Positions 34,025-43,138 of a stretch of 64,000 nt of DNA are shown one piece after another. The DNA lies in the NCBI RefSeq assembly GCF_002939305.1, contig NZ_MVDI01000006.1, positions 62,001 through 126,000 on the forward strand, in the 5' to 3' direction. The notes under the pieces are model-generated. The model saw nothing but the letters and a program-made list of their open reading frames with translations, made no database searches and was not told the origin of the DNA. The translations under genes were made by a program, and so were the position numbers. Numbering within the stretch: position 1 is the first letter of the stretch; every line of letters begins with the position of its first letter. Origin of the DNA: Chroococcidiopsis sp. TS-821. Lineage in GTDB: Bacteria > Cyanobacteriota > Cyanobacteriia > Cyanobacteriales > Chroococcidiopsidaceae.

Positions 34025-34198
34025 ATGGAGAGTGATATAAGGATTTCAGATCTCAGAATTGAGAATAAATACAATTTACTTCAAGAGTTTGAGCGAATAA
34101 AGTTACTAGCAGTATATAATAAAATTTGTTCCAAAGCTCGTTATAGAGATATTAGTAGCAAACGATTTACTTGGAATTTATTGTACAGTGTAGATTAA
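34025..34198 (+). CDS. Possible 57-residue protein
   Basis: ATG 34025 to TAA 34198. The product is charged and helical (IENKYNLLQEFERIKLLAVYNK), ending in YRDISSKRFTWNLLYSV. There is no clear ribosome-binding site. It fills part of a 360-bp spacer and may be a chance frame in AT-rich DNA or a remnant. Confidence 0.3.
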   Translation: MESDIRISDLRIENKYNLLQEFERIKLLAVYNKICSKARYRDISSKRFTWNLLYSVD

Positions 34199-34354
34199 TA
34201 GAATCATTTGACAATATGTAAGTAATAGATTATCAAATCGCAAGACTGATCCGCGTAATATGATAGACAATCTATTGAGACTACTTAAACTCAAGCTGAC
34301 TTAATTGATAGTATAAATGAAACGTCTTTATTTCGATATAAAAGCGTTCAAAGA

Positions 34355-34762
34355 TTGTTATTAGAGTTTGACAAGCCTTTTCTGAAGAAAAGCGAATCAA
34401 TTTTCTTTGTAGGAGAAGTCAGACAGTGTTTTAAAAATTGTTTCCAAGCGTTGTGGGATTATCCCGAATTTAACTACTGTGAAGGGTTTGCTATTCGAGA
34501 TAATATGCCAATAGCCTTATCTCATGCTTGGTTGGTGAACGATGCTATGGAAGTAATCGATCCGACTTGGACTGAAGAAACAGAGGTTGCCTATTTCGGA
34601 GTGGTTTTCACGAGAAAATTTGTGATGCAGACTGCTGCAAAAACTAAGTGCTACGGAATTTTAGATAGTGATTATTCCAATCGGCATCAATTGAGAAGAG
34701 AAGGATTTTCTCAAGGTGCATTGCATCCATTGTTTCATCCTGAGTTTTGTAACAGTAATTAG
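34355..34762 (+). CDS. Hypothetical protein with Cys-His-Asp triad pattern
   Basis: 135 residues with a TTG start; the frame is open back to 34289 with no ATG, so the N-terminus may be truncated. YCEGFA, SHAWLVN and VIDPTW are spaced like the Cys-His-Asp triad of transglutaminase/papain-like folds, with a following YFGVVF. I do not recognise a family. The missing start and AT-rich upstream DNA suggest either a non-standard start or 5' decay. Confidence 0.5.
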   Translation: MLLEFDKPFLKKSESIFFVGEVRQCFKNCFQALWDYPEFNYCEGFAIRDNMPIALSHAWLVNDAMEVIDPTWTEETEVAYFGVVFTRKFVMQTAAKTKCYGILDSDYSNRHQLRREGFSQGALHPLFHPEFCNSN

Positions 34763-35016
34763 ATGGGTGCGATCGCCTAAAGTTTTACAAACGTGCCTTG
34801 AAACTATAAATTACCTGCAACATCTACAGACCGCTTATTATTCGGGTAAAGATAAATCTAATGCTAGGCTGAGTCTTGCTTCATTTCAGCTACACTTTGG
34901 GCTTAGGCGGTTTCCACCTAGATTTTGACGGTCGAAGTACTAGGAAGGTAAATTTTACAACAACCTCGATAAGTCCCTGTAATTTATGCTTGCTCGTATC
35001 ATTCGAGGGTGAGGAA

Positions 35017-36642
35017 ATGAGCAAAAATCAGATAAACGTATTGAGGTGGTTACTCCCTACTGCATGCTTATGCATTTTAACTATTCCTTCTTTCACAAAT
35101 CTGACTACTCAAGCAACTACTATAGACCGACCTGTAAAAGGCAGACAGGAATCTCGAAGTACTCAAACTACAACAAATTCAGTAGTTAATTTAGAAGAAG
35201 CAACCATCGAATCAATTCATCAGGCAATTGCATCGGGTTCGCTAACTTGTACCCAAGTTGTCAACTATTATCTTACTCGCATAAATGCCTTAGATTCAAA
35301 AGTTAATGCGCTTTTGTATGTCAATCCCAATGCAATTAAAGTGGCGGCTCAACTCGATCAACAATATGCAAAATCTGGTAGAGTTGGCGCGCTGCACTGT
35401 ATCCCAGTTATCGCTAAAGATAACTACGACACCACCGATATGCCAACAACTGCTGGATATGTCGGTTTGAAGAGTTCTGTTCCTCCTAATGATGCATTTA
35501 CGATCAAGCGGCTAAGAGATGCAGGTGCTGTTATCTTAGCAAAGTCAAACTTAACTGAATTTGCTCGTGGTGGAACTACTGTTAGTTCTTTAGGCGGACA
35601 AACTTTAAATCCTTACGACCTAACGCGGACTCCTGGTGGCTCGACTGGGGGAGGAGGAGCAGCGATCGCATTGAATTTTGGCGTGTTGGCAACGGCAAGC
35701 GATACTGGTCAATCTACTCGCTCTCCAGCATCTGCAAACAATTTAGTAGGAATTCGCTCTACCTACGGGTTGGTGAGTCGTAGTGGAATTGTACCTGTTA
35801 GCTTTACGCAAGACAATACAGGACAAATTGCTCGTACCGTCAGGGACGCTGCAATTATGCTCGACGTGATGGCAGGTTACGATCCCGCAGACCCTACTAC
35901 AGCATTTGGTATGGGACGAAAACCTAATAGCTATGCGTCGGAACTCGATCCGAATAGTTTGCAGGGTGCTCGGATTGGTGTTCTGCAAGATTTCTTTGGT
36001 ACAGAAGCTATTCATACTGAAGTCAATACAGTAACGATGGCAGCTGCTAAAAAGATGCAGGAACTTGGTGCTGAAGTTATTTCGATTCAGATTCCTGACC
36101 TTTCTGCACTTACGGCTGATTTACAAGTAGGGGATATGGAGTTCAAGACAGCACTAGACCAGTATCTCAAAAGCCGAGGTCCTCATGTGGCTGTCAAGTC
36201 GTTTGATGAAATTATGAAGCGGGGTGACTTCCACCCAGCTATTGCAGAAAGTATGCAAACTTCAAGCGAGTTTGGGGATTTGACAAGTAATCAAGACTAC
36301 CGCGATCGCCTGCTGCGTCGAGCAGATTTACGCCAAGCTGTGATGAAAGTAATGGCAGATAATAATCTAGACGCAATTCTCTATCCTCACCAGAAGCGGC
36401 TAGTAGTTCCGGTTGGGGAAGATCAGGTCGAACGTAACGGCGTTCTTTCAAATAGTACTGGTTTTCCATCTGTAACGTTTCAGGGTGGATTTTCTCAGCC
36501 TACTAAATCTGCACCGATTGGAGTTCCTATTGGTATTGAGCTACTAGGTCCAGAATGGTCAGAAGCAAAGCTACTTAACTATGCTTATGCCTTTGAGCAA
36601 GGAACACAATATCGCCGCCCTCCTCAACTCAAAGCTGATTGA
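35017..36642 (+). CDS. Secreted amidase (amidase signature family)
   Basis: 541 residues from ATG 35017, chosen because GTGAGGA lies just upstream; the longer frame from 34876 adds 47 unsupported residues. A signal peptide ends near residue 30 (LLPTACLCILTIPSF...A). The Ser-cisSer-Lys triad is visible: Lys in VIAKDNYDT, GGSTGGGGAA, and the nucleophile Ser in DTGQSTRSPA. The family hydrolyses amides to acid and ammonia. Position 2 of the nucleophile loop is Gln where Gly is normal (GGS). It is convergent with a formamidase-family gene, so amide use outside the cytoplasm is a plausible shared theme. Confidence 0.88.
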   Translation: MSKNQINVLRWLLPTACLCILTIPSFTNLTTQATTIDRPVKGRQESRSTQTTTNSVVNLEEATIESIHQAIASGSLTCTQVVNYYLTRINALDSKVNALLYVNPNAIKVAAQLDQQYAKSGRVGALHCIPVIAKDNYDTTDMPTTAGYVGLKSSVPPNDAFTIKRLRDAGAVILAKSNLTEFARGGTTVSSLGGQTLNPYDLTRTPGGSTGGGGAAIALNFGVLATASDTGQSTRSPASANNLVGIRSTYGLVSRSGIVPVSFTQDNTGQIARTVRDAAIMLDVMAGYDPADPTTAFGMGRKPNSYASELDPNSLQGARIGVLQDFFGTEAIHTEVNTVTMAAAKKMQELGAEVISIQIPDLSALTADLQVGDMEFKTALDQYLKSRGPHVAVKSFDEIMKRGDFHPAIAESMQTSSEFGDLTSNQDYRDRLLRRADLRQAVMKVMADNNLDAILYPHQKRLVVPVGEDQVERNGVLSNSTGFPSVTFQGGFSQPTKSAPIGVPIGIELLGPEWSEAKLLNYAYAFEQGTQYRRPPQLKAD

Positions 36643-36783
36643 AAGACGATAAAACCTTTGATTTACTATTTGATTGAGTGCATCTACTCATATCTAATTA
36701 ATCTAAGACTTAGATTTACTTCCATGAAAACTCACTAGTTATTTTGCATTTCTGCCAATTCTGAACTGTTGTAAAGAGCTAAA

Positions 36784-38070
36784 CTAACTTGGAATAAACA
36801 AATGCTTGGGTACTGCCGCATGGCATCCCTGACGAATATCTACTACTTGCGTTACCCCAAAGTCCACCCCGACAGAAATCATTGAGTATGCCTCATCTGC
36901 ACTCATTTTGCGTTTGGTTGTAAGGAAGTCAAGCATTTGATCGGCTGCCTGCCGCATTGCCTTATTTAAATCTTGGTTGAAGCCATGCGTAATCCAATGA
37001 GTGTCCGTTTCTAATATCGGGTTAGTAATCGGAAAGTCTTTCAGCACAAAGATTTGTAGGTAACCATTCATAGAGGCTTCGATTGCTGTACCTGAAAGCT
37101 CGGCGTCGCCCTGTGCCATGTGAGAGTCACCAACAAAGAAGTTGGCACCTTTATTGAACACTGGATAGTACATAGTTGCTCCTGCCCCAATTCGCCAATT
37201 GTCAATATTGCCACCAAATGAGCCAGGAGGAATGCTGTTAATTCTTCCACTCTCATTCGGAGCAACTCCCATAACACCAAAGTGCGGACGTAAGGGAATT
37301 GCAACTTTTGTTTTGATTGTTTCGCGCGCAGCTGGCTCAGGAGCAGTAATAAAACCAGGTCTGTCGTAAACTGGTCTGCCTTTAAAGTCGTAGGCAAAGG
37401 TAGGATAAGCTTGGGCTGCTGCCATATCAATTTTGTAGATAGTAATGCGTTCTTTCTTGAAAGTGTCGTAAAGATACCCCCAGTGTGCTGCAATATTACT
37501 ACCGTAAGCGAGACGAGGTTCCGTTTTAAGAATGCGAACCATTAATGTATCCCCTGGCTCTGCTCCCCGAACGCTAATTGGTCCGGTCATAATATGTACC
37601 CCAGGACCCCGATCGATGACTTTTTCATACACCTCGCGCACGCCTGCATCCATCAGTAGATCTGGAGCATCACCTGCATGGTGAGTGAGAGCTTCAATAT
37701 ACACAATGTCACCAGAATTGATTGTGAGCACTGGCGGCAAAGTTTTATCAAAGAAGCCCCAAAAGCAAGTTTGCGGCGTTGCTTTCAGTATATGAATGCT
37801 GCCAGCATTGCGAATCAGGTCGGCGGCTAGCAAAGTTTCTGCTTTTGCTTCCTCTGAGTCACCGCGCAAAAAACTGACAGCATAGTTTGAACCTAATGCA
37901 GCAGCGGCTCCAGCGCTTGCTAAAAATGCTCGACGAGATTGGCGAGAAAGAAACCCTGGATGACATTTTAGAAAAGCTTTTTCATCATGTTCGTCAGCAA
38001 TGTCGTCATCGTTAGTCGAATTAGTTGAATCAGCAAAAGAATGAGAGTGGTTGTGGCTGTGGCGATCCAT
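36784..38070 (-). CDS. Tat-exported acetamidase/formamidase family protein
   Basis: 428 residues from ATG 38070, which has GAGGAG 6 bp upstream; a GTG 12 bp earlier is also open. The N-terminus is unusual: a His/Asp-rich leader (MDRHSHNHSHSF, then DDDIADEHDE) precedes a twin-arginine signal SRRAFLASAG. The FmdA/AmdA fold follows: HHAGDAPDLL, GPISVRGAEPGDTLMV, RPHFGVMGVAP, SIPPGSFGGNID and GDSHMAQGDAELSGTAIE. These enzymes release ammonia from formamide or acetamide. Convergent with the amidase. Confidence 0.88.
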   Translation of the reverse strand: MDRHSHNHSHSFADSTNSTNDDDIADEHDEKAFLKCHPGFLSRQSRRAFLASAGAAAALGSNYAVSFLRGDSEEAKAETLLAADLIRNAGSIHILKATPQTCFWGFFDKTLPPVLTINSGDIVYIEALTHHAGDAPDLLMDAGVREVYEKVIDRGPGVHIMTGPISVRGAEPGDTLMVRILKTEPRLAYGSNIAAHWGYLYDTFKKERITIYKIDMAAAQAYPTFAYDFKGRPVYDRPGFITAPEPAARETIKTKVAIPLRPHFGVMGVAPNESGRINSIPPGSFGGNIDNWRIGAGATMYYPVFNKGANFFVGDSHMAQGDAELSGTAIEASMNGYLQIFVLKDFPITNPILETDTHWITHGFNQDLNKAMRQAADQMLDFLTTKRKMSADEAYSMISVGVDFGVTQVVDIRQGCHAAVPKHLFIPS

Positions 38071-38742
38071 GAAACTCCTCACAGAGATTTAGGTAAGCGT
38101 ATCAGAGCACTTTAAGGAGTACTTGAGCCGTCTGTTTGTATTCCATATAACAAACTCTCTCAGTGCTTGAAAAATTATCTAAGTAAGCGCTTGATAGTAC
38201 AGACGTAGTATTGAAACAAGAGCAAGGATAAGTCTGCAAAGCTTGTAAAGGCTTTAATTTACATAGTTTTACAGTAGATTTATGAACGTGACTACTGCAA
38301 GACCTGCTGCGGACGTCAGTTTGAGCGAGACTATACAGCACGGGTGCATTGGGATTGCTTAGAATGCGGGTGGTTAGATGACACAGTATAAGTAATTTGT
38401 GGAGCGTAAATGAGCGCGATCGCTTTGTCTCACACTTTTGTTTGATTCTGCAAAGCATTAATTAGTACATAATTTTTATCTAAATTTTGAGTAGTACCTT
38501 GTGCTTTAAGCAGTTGCCACTCGTTGCTAGATGATTCCTTAACGCTACCTTGACAAGATGATTGGTTGGCGGCAAGAGCGCTGGCTACTCTGTAAGTAAT
38601 CTCCTCATCGAGCTTACGCGCCTACGGTCATGACACCAAGTACGTCCAATGCCAATAGTGATGTCGTTTGCTATATAAAACATCAACCAATAGAGATAAG
38701 TCTCACTACTAAGTACTTCGTGCTAATTCACTTACTTGTTTA
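38071..38742. other. Gene-free spacer with zinc-ribbon-like fragment
   Basis: About 670 bp. A plus-strand frame from 38278 to 38391 encodes DYCKTCCGRQFERDYTA then WDCLECGWL before a TAA, i.e. two Cys pairs arranged as a zinc ribbon, but there is no start codon and a stop lies directly upstream. It is probably the C-terminus of a lost gene. The rest has no frame I can support. Confidence 0.35.
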
Positions 38743-38770
38743 GTTTACTAAGTTGTGCAACTTGGTAAAC
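38743..38770. promoter_or_regulatory. 13-bp-arm inverted repeat, toxin-antitoxin operator
   Basis: GTTTACTAAGTTG and CAACTTGGTAAAC are inverted repeats with one mismatch around TG. The centre lies about 50 bp before the antitoxin start. Antitoxins with a helix-turn-helix usually bind such sites to repress their own operon. Confidence 0.65.
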
Positions 38771-38807
38771 TTTGCTAGAATCTAAAGTAACGAACTGCGC
38801 AAGTGTA

Positions 38808-39503
38808 ATGAACAAAAAAGCCTTATGGCAACAGGTGCACTCAGCAACTTCAGAAGAACAGAAATTAATTGAACGAGTTCTTGCTTCCTCCGCAGCACTT
38901 AAGCCAGCGCTGATAGAAGCGTTGTCAGAGATGAATAAATCGACAGCGCGGAGTAAATTTTTGCAATACGTTTTGGAAACAGCGCTTGCTGTCAGTCGAG
39001 AAGTTAAGATTGCTGATACCGATTTGGACGATCCTCAAACAGGATTTGAAACGATGGTTAAAGTGTTCGCGCGTCCAGAAGCACTTAAAGTACTTGCTCC
39101 TGCTGACCCCTTGGCAGCTGCTCGGTTGAAGGGAGTGCAGGTCAAGCAAGAGTTGTTGTATGGAGACGGACAACCACTCAAGAGCGAGGAAGTGGCACAG
39201 TTACTGCACATCACTCGGCAAGCAGTAGACAAGCGACGGTTAAAAGGACAATTATTAGGGTTATCGCTAGGCAGGAGGGGTTACTTGTATCCAGTTTGGC
39301 AATTTCAAGCAGGGCAAGTGCTACCAGGTCTAGAGCGAGTTTTAGCTGCACTCAAAGATTACGACACTTGGACTCAGTTGATGTTTTTAAAAACTGGTGA
39401 CGTGCGTTTGGATGGCGCTACTCCGCTAGAGCGCTTGCAAGCAGGAGACATTGATACAGTAGTCTGGGCAGCAGAATGTTATGGCACCCCAGGAGCCGCT
39501 TGA
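38808..39503 (+). CDS. Xre/MbcA/ParS-type antitoxin
   Basis: 231 residues from ATG 38808 (a longer frame from 38772 adds 12). It contains a helix-turn-helix-like region (LKSEEVAQLLHITRQAVDKRRLKG) and the C-terminal GDVRLDGATPLERLQAGDIDTVVWAAE, typical of the DUF2384/Xre-MbcA antitoxin toxin-binding domain. It is much longer than usual at the N-terminus. The toxin gene starts 23 bp before its stop, the standard overlapping antitoxin-toxin order. Confidence 0.85.
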   Translation: MNKKALWQQVHSATSEEQKLIERVLASSAALKPALIEALSEMNKSTARSKFLQYVLETALAVSREVKIADTDLDDPQTGFETMVKVFARPEALKVLAPADPLAAARLKGVQVKQELLYGDGQPLKSEEVAQLLHITRQAVDKRRLKGQLLGLSLGRRGYLYPVWQFQAGQVLPGLERVLAALKDYDTWTQLMFLKTGDVRLDGATPLERLQAGDIDTVVWAAECYGTPGAA

Positions 39504-40095
39504 GGAGCCGTTAGCCCCGCATCCAGAACCGCCGCCTGATTTTGGCAGCCGCTCGTTACCTGTAGTTGAGAGTAATAGTCCTTGGTATCGATTGAACCCA
39601 GCACGTTACTCAAGTGCGTTATTTTTTGACCGCAGCGGCAGAGGTAGGTTTGACGGGGCTGAGCTTGGTTATGGCATTTTGTATGTTGGAGCCGACGAGT
39701 ACGCTGCTTTTATCGAATGCTTCGGTCGCGTCCACGGGGCGCGGGGCGTAGCCGAATCAGCACTGCAAATGCGGAATTTAGTACGCATTACATCGGCGCG
39801 TCCCTTGCTTTTAGCTGACTTGACAGGTAGTGGCTTAGTGAAGTTAGGAGCCGATTCTCGAATTGCTTCTGGTCCGTATTTGATGGCGCGGAAGTGGGCG
39901 CAGGCAATTTGGGAGCATCCGAGCGCCGTAGATGGACTGAGATACCATTCGCGGCACGACGATACGCGCATCTGTTGCGGACTTTTCGACCGAACGAGAT
40001 CGCTTTTGCGCGAAGAGAACTTGGGTAATTTGGTCGAGCAACATCCCGTACTACTTGCTCAGATGTTGGCGCACTATGACTATGGCTTGCTGTAA
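39481..40095 (+). CDS. RES-domain toxin (NAD-degrading)
   Basis: 204 residues. RES domain: WYRLNPARYSSALFFDRS, GRFDGAELGYGILYVGADEYAAFIECFGR with the Arg-Tyr-Glu positions of the family, and a central RHDDTRICCGLFDR. Known RES/MbcT toxins cleave or phosphorolyse NAD and halt growth. The start overlaps the antitoxin gene. The first 40 residues are Pro-rich and may be translated from a later start, for example near SPWYRLN. Confidence 0.88.
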   Translation: MAPQEPLEEPLAPHPEPPPDFGSRSLPVVESNSPWYRLNPARYSSALFFDRSGRGRFDGAELGYGILYVGADEYAAFIECFGRVHGARGVAESALQMRNLVRITSARPLLLADLTGSGLVKLGADSRIASGPYLMARKWAQAIWEHPSAVDGLRYHSRHDDTRICCGLFDRTRSLLREENLGNLVEQHPVLLAQMLAHYDYGLL

Positions 40096-40102
40096 GCGTT
40101 CG

Positions 40103-41059
40103 CTACTGTTTCCTTTTGCTACCAGGAATTTTCAAAGTCTGCACAGCGCGACGCAGCGTTTCTTCTCCTCGGCGGTCGTAGCGCGACGTTGTTGCCGGAT
40201 CGGCATGACCTGCTAATTTCTGGACTGTTACAATATCTACTCCGCTATCGAGTAAGTCAGAACAGAAGGTGCGCCGTAGGTCGTGTGGAGAAAACGACGC
40301 TACTTGTGCTTCCTTGGCGCGTTTTTGCAGAATAAATAACACGGCTTGTGGAGTAAGCCGTTTTGATACTACTCGATGAGCTTTATTGACTTGACACAAC
40401 AGCGAACCTACCACATCGCCGCGAATCTTGAGCCACGCTTCTATGATGGAAATCGCCTCCTGTGGTAAATATACTGTGCGGTCTTTGCCTCCTTTTCCAG
40501 AACGGACTTTTATAGCTCCAATACCGAGATCGAGGTCTGCTACGTCCAAAGAAACGACCTCGCGCCGTCGCAACCCAGCACCGCGCAGCAATGCAAATAG
40601 TGCGGCATCTCTGTATCCTGCGGGAGTAGGATCGTTGAGGCAAACGTCCATCAACGCCGCAATCTCGCTTTCACATAGAGCGCGACCGCGTAACTGTTTC
40701 GTTACTTTAATGCAAGCAATATCCACAGCACGAGCGTAATCTAGAGGGTCAATTAATTCTAATCTCAACGCTTCTTTCAAAACTCGTCGCAACGCACTGA
40801 GCATCTTGTTGGCTGTCGCTGGCGCGTATTTTTCCATCAACGCGGCGCGGACTGCGGCAGTATGTTTGTAACGCAATGCTGCCCAATTTAAGGTCAGCGC
40901 GTCAGCAACTCCATCTGTCAGTAAAGAAGCGATCGCATCTAAAGCTTGTTGCATTGTCGCACGCGACCCTGGACTAAGCGTTGCCAGATACACAGCGGCG
41001 GGATGCTCGGTCAGTGGCAGCGGTGTAGTTAAGACAAGCGTTGCAGTAGCTCTGAGCAT
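40103..41059 (-). CDS. Tyrosine recombinase (phage integrase family)
   Basis: 318 residues. A SAM-like N-terminal core-binding domain (STRATMQQ-like region through LRRVLKEALRLEL) precedes the catalytic domain. Catalytic residues are visible: Arg in AGLRRREVVSL, Lys in SGKGGKDRTV, His-x2-Arg in SPHDLRRTF, His in LAGHADP and the Tyr nucleophile in TSRYDRRG. Such an enzyme integrates or resolves a mobile element. It is convergent with the RES toxin and abuts a broken IS110 element, but no attachment site was identified. Confidence 0.9.
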   Translation of the reverse strand: MLRATATLVLTTPLPLTEHPAAVYLATLSPGSRATMQQALDAIASLLTDGVADALTLNWAALRYKHTAAVRAALMEKYAPATANKMLSALRRVLKEALRLELIDPLDYARAVDIACIKVTKQLRGRALCESEIAALMDVCLNDPTPAGYRDAALFALLRGAGLRRREVVSLDVADLDLGIGAIKVRSGKGGKDRTVYLPQEAISIIEAWLKIRGDVVGSLLCQVNKAHRVVSKRLTPQAVLFILQKRAKEAQVASFSPHDLRRTFCSDLLDSGVDIVTVQKLAGHADPATTSRYDRRGEETLRRAVQTLKIPGSKRKQ

Positions 41060-41092
41060 TACTTATGAGAAGGACTCTTCTGGAAACTTTTG

Positions 41093-42187
41093 TCAGCTAT
41101 TCTCTGCTGAAGATGAGGTAATAGGAGTCATGCGATAGGGTTTACCCTGACGGAAAGCTGAACGAATACGACCGATTAATTTACGGCTGACAGCAACAAT
41201 TGCTTTCTTCTTCCCCGTTCGGGGAAAGAGTCGCTCGAAGTATTCTCTCAAATCCCGATCTTGTCTAATGGCTCTCCAAGCCGCTTCACATAAAACCCAT
41301 CGAACCCGACTGTTTCCCTGTCGCGTGATGCAACCCCTTCGGATGTTGTCCCCACTCGACTGCTCGCAAGGAGTCAACCCCGTATAGCTAAATAATTGCC
41401 GCTCGTTGTGAAATTGGCTCATATCTCCTAACTCATTGGATAGGATTCTCGCTCCGAGAGGACCTATCCCTGGAGCAGAACGGTAAATTTTCTCGTTGGG
41501 ATCTGAGTATGCCTGCCGCTCCAATTCCTTGTCTAGCTTTTTAATCTGGGCTTCGATAGCTTACCACACTTGCCAATCAGTTTCAATTGCTAAGCTCAAT
41601 TCTAACGAAGGACAGCATTTGAGCAATTCCTGCACTAACTTGTGGCTCATTTTACGGCGGTCATCTGCTGCAATCAATCCCATTTGATGACACTTCATCC
41701 GAATTTGATTTTTGAGCGCTGTCCGCTCCTTGATTAGTTGTTGTCGGGTACGGCTAAGCAGTCTTTGAGTTTCTTCTTTCTCGCTCGGAACTCTGATTCC
41801 TTTTAGGCGTCCCGCCTCTAGTAAACTAGCTAATTTTAGAGCATCTCGCTTATCCGTCTTCACTCGGTTATGGACGGTAGTTTCTATACTAGCTGCATTG
41901 ACTACCAAGTTTTTAATACCAGCTTCTTCCAGTTTCCGATGTAAGACAAATCCTGAAAATCCTGCTTCATAAACACTATACAGGTTAGCTTCTGGGAAAT
42001 AACTCTTGAGTTGTCTTGCCAGTTGGTCGGGTATAGCCGTAGTCTGCCATTTCTTTACTACGATTCCTTCTACTACACTCACTATTGAGTCTACTACACT
42101 CACTATTGAGTAGGTTCGTTTATGTACATCAATCCCGATGAAAACATTCTTTCCCGTGTATGAAGGCTTCTTTGATGAGCTATTCAT
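41093..42187 (-). pseudogene. IS110-family transposase, interrupted by a stop codon
   Basis: The N-terminal part (42187-41561) has the DEDD-type RuvC fold start VFIGIDVHKRTYSIV and KTDKRDALKLASLL. The C-terminal part (down to 41093) has the transposase_20 domain APGIGPLGARILSNELGD and the Ser-containing GCITRQGNSRVRW. Both lie in one frame, separated only by TAA after TDWQVW; reading through restores AIEAQIKKLDKELER. So it is a single nonsense event. Residues about 32-45 contain a 21-bp duplication (42070-42111). IS110 elements carry bridge RNA next to the transposase gene; the 42188-42471 spacer could hold one. Confidence 0.88.
42070..42111 (-). repeat. 21-bp exact tandem duplication in the IS110 gene
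   Basis: CTACTACACTCACTATTGAGT occurs twice without a gap inside the N-terminal part of the transposase, adding seven residues (SIVSVVD/SIVSVVE) without breaking the frame. It lies just after the first conserved Asp region and may disturb the fold. Confidence 0.8.
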
Positions 42188-42471
42188 AGCAATCTCCTTC
42201 TTAGACTACTACTTGAATTGTCTTAAATTCTGATGAAGGATTCTACTAGTTGCTTACAACTCATCATAGAGACAGCACAACCTAATTCTTTCCTAAATGC
42301 CCCAGCACCGCATCTTATTAGGGAAAGGCGAGCACTTGGGTACACAAAGGTAGCATTCAAGTGCAGAGTAAGTTGGGCAGTGGTAGTACCTTCGTTATTC
42401 ACTTGCCACTCACAACAACCAAAGGAACACTTCGCACAACCTAATATCTATATATAAAAACGATAACTGCA
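42188..42471. other. Spacer upstream of IS110 transposase and of the DUF411 cluster
   Basis: No protein supported (a 74-codon plus frame here is Ser/Gln-rich and has no family look). It contains the left flank of the IS110 element, where a bridge RNA and the terminal core would be expected, and the promoter for the membrane protein at 42472. I could not define the element ends. Confidence 0.35.
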
Positions 42472-42972
42472 ATGAAACCTAGTCGTCGTATGTCAAATTA
42501 TTCTTCAAGCATCGGTCGTGCTTTTCTTTGGGTAAAATTACCTGAATGGAATGTCGCTATATTCTCCTTTCTGCTGAATTTCGTTTGGGAGATTCAGCAA
42601 ATGCCGTTTTTTCAGATTCCATTAGATTTTTCTTGCTCAGATATAATCAGGAATTGTACTCTTGCAACTATAGGAGATGTTGGAATTTCAACCACTGCTT
42701 TCTGGATGGTTGCAGTAATATCAAAGTCTCGCCAATGGGTGAATCAGTCAAGTAGGTTGCAGATAAGTGTCTTTGTTCTGGTAGGCGTTGCAATCACGAT
42801 TAGTTTTGAAGCTTTGGCTACTGGACCACTTAATCTGTGGGAATATGCTGCTCTTATGCCAAAGCTTCCATTGTTGGGTACAGGACTGTTACCACTATTT
42901 CAGTGGTTACTAATACCGCCCCTAATTGTTTGGTTCGTCCAACGCCAACTTTTTTATACTAGGCATAAATGA
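42472..42972 (+). CDS. Small integral membrane protein of the metal region
   Basis: 166 residues with four likely membrane helices (VAIFSFLLNFVW, ISTTAFWMVAVIS, ISVFVLVGVAITISF, LLPLFQWLLIPPLIVWF). Conserved-looking polar sites inside helices: NFVWE and FEALATGPLNLWEY. It precedes the DUF411 gene by about 170 bp on the same strand. No family name known to me. Role in metal transport is suggested only by context. Confidence 0.7.
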   Translation: MKPSRRMSNYSSSIGRAFLWVKLPEWNVAIFSFLLNFVWEIQQMPFFQIPLDFSCSDIIRNCTLATIGDVGISTTAFWMVAVISKSRQWVNQSSRLQISVFVLVGVAITISFEALATGPLNLWEYAALMPKLPLLGTGLLPLFQWLLIPPLIVWFVQRQLFYTRHK

Positions 42973-43138
42973 CTGAGACAATCGTAGAGAAAGATCGCAA
43001 ACGTTGGTTCAACGTGGTTTGTTACTCGTTAACAGTAAGATTTTACAAGTTCGCAACCAAATACTGTATTTGACATTTTTTGACGCAACAAGCATTTACG
43101 ATCAAACAGCAATTGTTCTACCTGTAGGAAATAAACGA

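Noticed and set aside
38102-38458. 118-codon minus-strand frame
   Set aside because: Composition is Ser/Cys/Thr-rich and irregular, with no recognisable pattern or start signal.
41093-42187. Programmed frameshift in the IS110 transposase
   Set aside because: Both parts lie in the same frame with a single TAA between them, so it is a nonsense codon and not a frameshift signal.
42233-42457. 74-codon plus-strand frame beside IS110
   Set aside because: Looks like random coding; lies in the presumed non-coding flank of the element.
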